Positions 9,656 to 17,039 of a DNA stretch of 64,000 nt are shown here, in pieces. The notes beneath the pieces were generated by a model, which saw only the letters and a program-made list of their open reading frames with translations, was not told where the DNA came from and did not search any database. Made by a program: the position numbers and the translations under genes. Position 1 is the stretch's first letter; each line of letters begins with the position of its first letter. Location: the NCBI GenBank assembly GCA_963971425.1, contig OZ020521.1:622501-686500 (forward strand), given 5' to 3'. The stretch comes from Bryoerythrophyllum caledonicum (lineage: Eukaryota; Streptophyta; Bryopsida; Pottiales; Pottiaceae).

Positions 9656-9969
9656 CTTGTAAATTGGGGTGGGGGGGGGTGTTCGTCCCCACAAAACTTT
9701 CCAAGGAGGCGTTTGAGGCCACTCTTGCTTGGCCGAGGCACTCCTCATCTCCATGAGGCGGGTGCACAATTAAATATGGGGTGATTTATTTTTGGTTCCG
9801 ACAAGATCCTAATGCACTTAAAATAACATGCAGATTATGTCTCTCCCTAGTTCTAGGGAGGAAGGCGAAATGGAAAGTACAACTTTTGTACTTTGACGGC
9901 ATGTTCTCTAATAAGGAACACCTTTAGTAGCTCCCTATTAGTTTTGGAGCAAACATAAGAGTGTAGAAA
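9656..9969. other. Intergenic, no gene seen
   Basis: This stretch begins with a G-rich tract (GGGGTGGGGGGGGGTG near 9667) and then becomes AT-rich. Around 9740-9950 it resembles 8010-8200, on the far side of gene C: both contain the CTCC..CTCCATGAGG phrase, a TTATTTTTGGTT run and the ACTTTTGTACTTTGA-type phrase. The segments flanking gene C are therefore related, which suggests tandem duplication. Confidence 0.5.
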
Positions 9970-10603
9970 ATTATTTCCTTCCAAATTAAAAAAAAAATTC
10001 CTTGTCTTTAGAGGAAAATAACGCTTCAACTCAAGTCAAAGATTTTCACATATTGCCAAAAATATAACGGGCAAGGTACCAAAAACAAAAACGTCTTACC
10101 ACATAAAACTTAGAGATTTTAACTTTTTATACTTTTGATTTTTTCCACAACAATATGTGGTGTAGACCTTCATATTGACCATAAATATACATCAATCTAA
10201 AACATATCAAGTATCTAAAAACTAAAACGTTACTTGCCCATTTTTTAGCTTCCACTACTAGCATAGTTGACTTGAATAAGATACACCCTTTTTCTACCTC
10301 TAACAATTGGTGTATAAGGAACTAACATCATCCTAAACTACCATTAGTAATGGATTTAGGCCTTATCTAGTGCAAATATTTGATACCAAGCAGTGAATAG
10401 CATGGGAGCTATGCAAGCCTTTCAATCCGTGTGGTTAAAATTTATGAAATTTTGTGGGGACATTAACAAAGAAGTATTTATTGTGATCCTACGGTTAGAT
10501 GTAGAAATAAAAAGGTTTTGTCTCCATTCTTAGGCATTATACTATAGCCTCACAATTTTGAAGTGTTTTTGGTGCAAAAATGCCTTGGTCCTTTAGGGAT
10601 TAA
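9970..10603 (+). repeat. MITE family copy (TTAACCCC family), 5' truncated
   Basis: Aligns by eye with 62690-63323 in the same orientation. Shared landmarks are the TTGTCTTTAGAGG-type start, the ATTGGTGTATAAGGAACTAA run, the CCTACGGTTAGA run and a degenerate terminus TTTAGGGATTAA at 10592-10603. It carries about 25 bp of the 164-bp satellite unit near 10390 in place of family sequence. No coding. Confidence 0.65.
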
Positions 10604-10856
10604 AAATGTTTGGAGGTTTAAAACTTGGTCCACACCATTTTTTTTAATACAAACGCACAAATCCTTATGAGGCTTAAGTACATCCATAATCACACGGATT
10701 AACACCACTATTATCAAGTAGAATGTAGACAATACTATTCATATATTTTTTTAGTATCCATAATGTAATACGAAAGTGAAAAAAATACATGAAACGCTAA
10801 AAGATGAAGTATTGTAAGAAAATTGTCTCTTGGCACCGCAAAAACAAAAACTACAC

Positions 10857-13142
10857 CTAGTCAATATTCATCGGGCTATTAGTAGTGCTACTTGCCCCTG
10901 CCTCGTTGTCGTGTGCCCCTATGTGCATAGAGAGGTCTTCATCTGAGCCCAATACAAGTCTACGAGACGCCGATCGTGTTCTCCTCGCTGGTCTATCTTC
11001 ATCCAACACGGCCCTTAGGATTTGGGATTGCATGAGCTGGTCGAGCGCTTGCCGTGTCCCTGGACTGTGCACATCGAGCAAGAAGTCGATTCCGTCATTT
11101 CGGAAAATTTCTTTCCACTCTAATTCCGATAATTGTCTTAGTTCTTGCGGGTCTGGTTGGTCAACGTCGTGAGAAATGCGATCCCCGCTGTCGTCTGTGA
11201 TGCGAACTCCGTCAACGGCCCACAACCATTGCCGTGGATGAGTTCGGAAACGAAATTGCTCCCCGTTCACGTCCCAATGGCCATTAAAGCATTGGTAGAA
11301 GAAATTTTGTTTTCCTTGACCGTATTTGTCCTTTAACGGGATCAAATTCTTGCACACCCGGACAATCTGTTCCGGGTCCCTTTCCCAACCCCACTCGTTT
11401 GAGAGGTGCATCTTATCCAACGAGTGCATCTTCAGTTTCTAGCTCCACACCAAATCCTTTCCCCACATATGTGATTGATCATGAGCGTTCGTCACATTGA
11501 ACTCCCAATGCGGGGGCATGTATGGAACTAATCCAAAAAGTTCGTACAATCGCTCGTGAAAAGGGGCCTTGCACAATGAGCACCGCCGGCGTACAACCAT
11601 CAAGCTAATCAAACAAATTGGATGGTACAAGTGCTCACAAGTGCCTAGATGCATCCCACCTTCTGGACCAAATGGGTTTAGACAAATTGAGCAAGTCGTA
11701 CCGTCGGATACGAAGCTCGAAGGTTGCGGCCACAATAACATGGGTTTGCCCCGATGATCGAGGGTAGATGAAACCTCCTTTTTGAAATCCCATTCGTAAC
11801 GGGACCAATCGATGGTTGTTTGCCCACCAACGGTTTTCACCATCGCCATTTCATCCATCTTAAAAAGATCATCTACGAGGGCCCACGATGTCAAACCAAA
11901 CACCCTCTCCTGATTGTTTTCGGTATAGTTGTTGTCGATTTTTTGGAATTCCGCCACCAATTGTCGGGACCGATCGACCGTGAAGATGCATGCCAACTTC
12001 CATTGATAGTAATGTTCTACCAACACATCCAAGCGACTTTGTAGTCTTGAATTCTCTTCAAGCGCTTTAGCGAGCTCTTTGCCGCCGTCACCCCCCGCAC
12101 CCTCTTCTTTGTTGACCATAGCTTTGTCTGCGTTGGTAGGAGCCTCATCAAACGACAATGAATCGTCTTGGGTTGACACGTGTACAAGCACTTCTTCCTC
12201 CCGTCGTGGATTCCGATCTTCTGTGGTCATTGTACTAGTTTGAAGGGCAAGTCGGAGCTCCTCCATATCACGTCGTTGCTGGTCAATAACAATGTTTTTA
12301 TCATTGACTTCAACTCTCAACTTGCGAACCTCATCGCTCAATGACAATAGTTCTGTTGCCTTCCCTTCCAATTGGTTCAGCAAGGTTTGGATAGTGTTGG
12401 CAAAAATAGCACCAGTAGAGGCTTCTAACGTTCGATCAACAACCGCGGAAGATTGCACCTGAGCCCCAACTTCATTCACGGTATTGTTAACGACTACGTT
12501 AACCGTTTGTTCCGCCCTCCTTCGTTTGGTGCGCGCTTGTGTCCTTTGGCTCCTTGTGATTAGAACGTGGGATCCGTCAGAGTCTGTATCCGTGTTTGAG
12601 GGATCGGTCTCGTACGTGTCGACCGGTTCAGTCTTTGCCATCGATTTGTCCAATCCGCCTTCTGGATACCTCCGTGTCCCCATTGGAATCAATCCATTCG
12701 CCGGAGAAGGAACTCTTATGCTATCTCCCATGGCTTTCAAGGTGGACCAATCCACCCTCTTGCCCAACTTTACCTCCGCATAGACACCTCGCGCAAGGAA
12801 GAGATTTACTTCGTTGCGTTTGATATAAGGGATGTCGTACAAGACCTGGTATACTTCAATGCACCGATTTTTGAACGCCTCGTCGGTGCACTTCCATAAA
12901 TTTGCCTTGAAAAAGCGTCGGTGATAATTGTAACCCTTCTCCGGGAAAGCCTTGTCCATATGGCACCACTCGATGAAGTTTGCGCAATCCTCGAAACTCC
13001 ATGGCTCCGGAACTTCTTCCCAACCTTTAAAAGCCAATTTAACAGGATTCCGAAGTACATGCAACCTCTTCCGCTGCTTGTTTCCCGATCGTAGTCGACT
13101 CTTGTCTCGTTCTTCTTTATTCATTTTTACCGGCGTGGCCAT
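10857..13142 (-). pseudogene. RING-H2 coiled-coil protein, gene B (one in-frame amber stop)
   Basis: The frame opens at ATG 13142 (CCCACCCATGG) and runs 567 codons to a TAG near 11439, then stays open in the same frame to 10857 (762 codons in all). Residues 10-165 form the N-terminal domain shared with genes A and C, and KRRR near 207 is a possible nuclear signal. Residues 240-300 and 355-400 are coiled-coil-like. Residues 484-524 are a RING-H2 finger: CSIC, CEHLYHPIC, CSLC. The sequence after the TAG still resembles gene A (WGWE, NFFYQ, GHW). At the stop itself gene A has WSWRH where B has WS then TAG, so a Trp codon appears to have become amber. The protein may end there with its RING intact, or the gene may be decaying. 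Its minus-strand TATA box (13275-13282) and array 3 are shared with kinase B. Confidence 0.65.
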
Positions 13143-13274
13143 GGGTGGGGAAAATCTGAATAATATATGTGATGCGAATGGATGAAGTCCTCACACGACG
13201 CCCACAACCAACTAAATTAAGAGGTGGATGAAGAGGGAGTATGTAAGGCGGGGACAATTAGGGGTGTGCACGAT

Positions 13275-13282
13275 ATTATATA
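13275..13282 (-). promoter_or_regulatory. TATA box of RING gene B
   Basis: Minus-strand GCTATATAATATC, about 45 bp from the first GACGTC centre of array 3 (13328) and about 135 bp before the ATG at 13142. With the plus-strand TATA at 13547 it makes array 3 a candidate two-way promoter. Confidence 0.65.
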
Positions 13283-13319
13283 GCCGATAGACGAAGCACT
13301 GGTCTAAGGTCCCCGGGCA

Positions 13320-13525
13320 TGGGCGGGGACGTCTCCGCCCCCTACTGGGCAGGGGCGGAGATGTCCCCTCCCCAAACAGGGCAGGGGCGGAGACGTTTCC
13401 GCCCCCTACAGGGTAAGGGCGGAGACGTCCCCGCCCCTACCCGGACAGGGGCGCGGACGTCTCCGCCCCTTACCGGGCAGGGGCGGAGACGTCCCCGCCC
13501 TGCCCAGGTAGGGCGGGGACGTCTT
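13320..13525. repeat. GACGTC palindromic array 3, bidirectional promoter (seven units)
   Basis: Unit centres at 13328, 13360, 13392, 13424, 13456, 13488 and 13518 give an exact 32-bp period with one 30-bp step, close to three helical turns. The core is GGGCGGRGACGTCYCCGCCC; units two and three are slightly degenerate (GATGTC, GACGTT). TATA boxes stand outside both ends, at 13275-13282 on the minus strand and 13547-13554 on the plus strand, each leading into a gene. A shared proximal promoter for RING B and kinase B is the simplest reading. Confidence 0.85.
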
Positions 13526-13546
13526 CGCAAAAGGAACCCTACACCA

Positions 13547-13554
13547 TATAAATA
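13547..13554 (+). promoter_or_regulatory. TATA box of kinase gene B
   Basis: TATAAATA, 29 bp past the last GACGTC centre of array 3 and 190 bp before the ATG at 13744. It predicts a transcript start near 13580. Confidence 0.7.
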
Positions 13555-13743
13555 GGGGACATTTTGTCCTTATTCTCTGCCAAGTCCACTCCCTAGGCCT
13601 CACGTGTCAGTTCGCTTTGCGGCCTGAAAGTGAGTTTGGTGGGTGATCGGGCTTGGCCCATTTATTGTACCCAGACTCTTTGCGGTTTTTTTTAAAACCA
13701 TCAACTTGGAATTTCAACCACGGTAGGGAGTTGACAATCACAT

Positions 13744-15294
13744 ATGGCGGGAGAAGGAAGTAGGTCGATGGAGAAGCGCCCAGTATTTATAGACTTGGAT
13801 GATGTTGATGAGACGGTTCTTCCGTCCACCAACACGGAGTTGACTTCTGGATCATTGAATCCGTCGTCATCGAGCGGGAAGAGGCGGAAGAAGTCACCAA
13901 ATCCGGATATGCCCCCGCACGAATACATGGTTGAATGTAGAGGGATTGCCGTCGAGTTTTACAAGCGTCGGACGACAGGGGCGTTGACGAGGAGCTATTT
14001 GATCCACAACGAAGAGGGATACCACAAGTTGACGGTTGACATGCGACAGGAATCAATGTCAAACCTTGATAAATCTGAGAAATTTAATAATTTCTCAGAT
14101 TATTGGTTGCATTCGGAGTGGTTGGACACACAAGTGACCGCACTGACCACCAATATCGTTGCGAACTGGTGTTACGTCACAGGGAAGAAGGAGGATGAGA
14201 GCACCTGGAACCTGGAGGAGCGCGCACTAGTGGCGAAGATGAGGATGATCCAGGGCTTCGTTCAACAGGACTCTTCTTCCCGTAAGAAGAAACTAGCTCC
14301 TTGGAAAGCGACTATTGAGGAACAAATTTTGGCTCACTGCGTTAGTGGAACTTTCAAGTGGCTTGAAAGTTGCGCTAAAGTGATTCCAATGCCAGGGCAA
14401 AGCGCGGTGGGTGGCTATGGGGCTGTACGGAAGGTGATGATAACCAAATTGGAAAACATTCCAAGTTGGATTTACTTCGCCGGAAAGACTCTGACCAACA
14501 CCAACGAGAGGGAGAAGCGCCGAAACATCATCAACGAGGCTGGAGGATGTCCGTTAGTGCATCCAGGGATCATTAGGCTTGCGTACATCCACCCGAAAAC
14601 TATGGAAGGGTACACGCTCTGGTGGAATGGGGGATCTCTGGCTTCTTTTTGGTCCAAGTTTGACTCGAAAGTGGACGAAGCATTGCCATTTGAACGGATT
14701 GAGATGCATCCGAATACCGGGTTGTCAATCCAAGAGCTTCGGTGGGTAAAAACTTACCGCCAAAATCGAGTGAACCTCGCGCTATCATTGCTTGTCATTG
14801 TGGGAAAATGCCACGACGCAAATTATATACACAATGACATCTCTCCATCGAATGTTTTGCTCCACTTTGATGAGTGGAAACCCGATACGGTGTACATCGG
14901 AATTTGCGATTGGGGGCTTTCTAGTTGGGTTGTGGAGAATGAGCCATCAAGGTATGGTTATCAATTCAAGGAGGAGCTTCAACAAGAGAGAGAGCGGCGA
15001 CGGTTTGTGGCACCAGAACTGTTCTATAATTTTGGGCTGCAGGACTCCACCAACTCGCTTGAAGTCATGCAACGGTCACACCTCTACTCCAAGGCAGCAG
15101 ATGCATTTGCGGAAGGTTGGATTTGTGAAAAAATTTGGAAAGAAGATTGGGACACTTCGTATTTCACCAGCAAAAACACGGAGCAATATGTAAACTTGAA
15201 GCAAAAACTTACAGCGTTGCGAAAACAACTACTCGAAGAACGGTCTTCTGTACCAGATGTTTTAGACACGTTAATGAAACCCCCCCACAACTAG
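13744..15294 (+). CDS. Divergent protein kinase B
   Basis: A 516-residue protein from ATG 13744, downstream of the TATA box. Residues 44-50 (GKRRKK) are a likely nuclear signal. Residues 60-210 form a helical region only loosely similar to kinase A. The kinase fold has GGYGAVR (223-229), K248 in FAGK, the shared block YTLWWNGGSLASFW, catalytic loop HNDISPSN (363-370), CDWG (388-391) in place of DFG, and APE (423-425). Kinases A and B share this arrangement and the HND/DWG variants but are otherwise well diverged, so the pair is not a recent duplication. It lacks the RG-rich N-terminus of kinase A. The catalytic residues are kept, so activity is plausible; substrate is unknown. AATAAA lies at 15432-15437. 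Confidence 0.85.
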   Translation: MAGEGSRSMEKRPVFIDLDDVDETVLPSTNTELTSGSLNPSSSSGKRRKKSPNPDMPPHEYMVECRGIAVEFYKRRTTGALTRSYLIHNEEGYHKLTVDMRQESMSNLDKSEKFNNFSDYWLHSEWLDTQVTALTTNIVANWCYVTGKKEDESTWNLEERALVAKMRMIQGFVQQDSSSRKKKLAPWKATIEEQILAHCVSGTFKWLESCAKVIPMPGQSAVGGYGAVRKVMITKLENIPSWIYFAGKTLTNTNEREKRRNIINEAGGCPLVHPGIIRLAYIHPKTMEGYTLWWNGGSLASFWSKFDSKVDEALPFERIEMHPNTGLSIQELRWVKTYRQNRVNLALSLLVIVGKCHDANYIHNDISPSNVLLHFDEWKPDTVYIGICDWGLSSWVVENEPSRYGYQFKEELQQERERRRFVAPELFYNFGLQDSTNSLEVMQRSHLYSKAADAFAEGWICEKIWKEDWDTSYFTSKNTEQYVNLKQKLTALRKQLLEERSSVPDVLDTLMKPPHN

Positions 15295-15431
15295 ACTATG
15301 CCTCTATGTTGTTACCGACAACAGTTTTTTGTTAATTAGCTGCATTAGTTTCGCATGTGGTGGTTAAATAGGCAATACGGCATCTTCGTACAAGAATATG
15401 TGTAATTGGCAATTGCCATACGTTATATTTT

Positions 15432-15437
15432 AATAAA
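15432..15437 (+). terminator. Putative polyadenylation signal of kinase B
   Basis: AATAAA, 138 bp after the stop codon of kinase B, at nearly the same distance as the corresponding hexamer behind kinase A. Confidence 0.45.
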
Positions 15438-15494
15438 AATTGGATACGTCCAAATCTTAAATTCTAAATCCGAGATTTGCATTTGTTCAAGCAC

Positions 15495-15695
15495 AAATAA
15501 CAATTGATACACTATTGATACACTAAATGTGCACAAGTGAAAGAAATAAATTTATTATTTCTACAAAAATTGATACATAGTGTAGTAAATGGCATTTAGT
15601 GTCCGGTTATGTCACTACACTAAGTGCCTCATTTGCAATTGGTGTATGGGTTCACATTTAGTGTATACTACAGTAAACATAAATTTTAGTTTACC
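15495..15695. repeat. Small foldback repeat with TAGTGTA-type arms
   Basis: The outer phrases GATACACTAAATGTGCAC (near 15518) and GTTCACATTTAGTGTATAC (near 15650) are imperfect complements. Between them lie further TAGTGTAGT and CACTACACTAA segments. It resembles the foldbacks at 54360-54601 and 55754-55976 in its ACACTAAAT and TAGTGTAGT words. Probably a short non-autonomous element; boundaries are approximate. Confidence 0.45.
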
Positions 15696-15737
15696 AACAT
15701 AGTGTCAATAGTTAAACACTATTAACTAACTCATGAA

Positions 15738-15885
15738 GGGGCGGAGACGTCCCCGCCCCTTTATGGACAGGGGCGGAGACGTCCCCGCCCCTTTATGGAC
15801 AGGGGCGGGGACGTCCCCGCCCCACACGGGCAAGGGCGGAGACGTCCCCGCCCCCACATGGGCAGGGGCGGGGACGTCTCCGCCC
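15738..15885. repeat. GACGTC palindromic array 4, downstream of kinase B (five units)
   Basis: Unit centres lie at 15746, 15778, 15810, 15841 and 15873, again 32 bp apart with one 31-bp step. This array follows kinase B by 440 bp, so kinase B, like kinase A, lies between two arrays of its own type. I see no TATA box beside it. Confidence 0.85.
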
Positions 15886-15937
15886 CACCTCCCTCTTGCC
15901 ATTAGTCCCCGATCCTACTCAAACATGACCCTAACCT

Positions 15938-15974
15938 ACGTGGCAGCCATGTGGTGCCAACATGGCTGCCACGT
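15938..15974. repeat. 15-bp perfect hairpin
   Basis: ACGTGGCAGCCATGT at 15938-15952 and its exact complement ACATGGCTGCCACGT at 15960-15974 flank the 7-base loop GGTGCCA. The arms carry ACGTGGC, a G-box-like word. It lies just right of array 4 in non-coding DNA. Confidence 0.8.
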
Positions 15975-15999
15975 CGCCTGTTTTTTACCTAGTGGGTAA

Positions 16000-17039
16000 G
16001 TCAACCCTGAGTTGACTTTCCCGGACGGGCGAGAGCTCTACCGGACGGGCGAATCGGACGGACAGGCGTACCAGACGTCCGTCTAGTATGACAACCCTGT
16101 ATTCAACTAAACAATCGATTAAAACGCCATTAGTAAGTGAACGCAGCTGGAGGCTCATTCTTAGTAAGGCTGGAGTGGATTCTTGTGTGAATGGATGTGG
16201 TATATGCGTAGGAATGTGGTGCACGATCTTGAATAAACTTATATGTTGAGTGTGCACTGCTGGTCGTTGGTTATGAGTTCATGATTGAGTCGCATGGTTG
16301 ATTGAATGCTGCCCTCATGTTAAGCACAAAAAACTAATAAGAATCGAAAAAACAAACATAAGAATCGGAGTTAGAATCAAGGAGATAATTAGGATTATAA
16401 GTTTGTAGAAAATAGGGAAGCCTGTCTGCTGCCAACTGGTTCCAGGGTCACACCTAAGCCTGAAACTGATCATTGAGGGTCTAATCAAGTTCGGAATGCT
16501 GAATTGAACCCATAAGAGTTGGAAACGTTGCATTCGGAGCCCTAGAGCAAAAGTTACACTTGTTCAAAGGTGGGTTCAATCAAAAGGCTGGATTAAGTCA
16601 CCACCTCACTAATCAACCACAAGGGACCTAAGTGAACATGAGATGTGTCACCATGCTTGTATAAGTTGTGTATGAATGGGCTGAGGATTGGTTACACAAG
16701 GAACTAGGCCCTCGTATTAGGATCTTGTGTTCAAGATAAGCCACCCTTTAGGGGCGGTTTATTTGGCTCACAATATCCAATTTCCAAATTCCATATCTTG
16801 GAATCTATCAATTTAATTTGTGTTTTTTCACTTAGATGTTGTTTATTACTTCATGCTTTACAACTTTTGTATACAAAGTTTTTCAATTTGTTCATCTATT
16901 CTCATGGCACTGTAGATCTAATGAAACTAACTGAAACATTGACTCAGTATTTTGAGTGGGTGTACGTATCTGATTATACTGAGGGAATCATAGCCTAGAT
17001 TCATGGCTTGCTTCCTATGGGCTGATATTTTTTTTTGTT
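16000..17039. other. Non-genic, possible old LTR remnant
   Basis: No gene is supported. Around 16420-16600 the wording (CTGTCTGCTGCCAACTGGTT, then TGCATTCGGAGCCCTAGAGC) recalls parts of the long LTRs at 41630-41840, so a diverged relative of that Ty3 LTR is possible. At 16748 TTA|GGGGCGGTTTATTTGG resembles a Tourist-like terminus, but no partner end was found. Confidence 0.3.

Noticed and set aside
16748-16775. Third Tourist-like MITE
   Set aside because: One good-looking end (TTA then GGGGCGGTTTATTTGG) but no matching right end was found.
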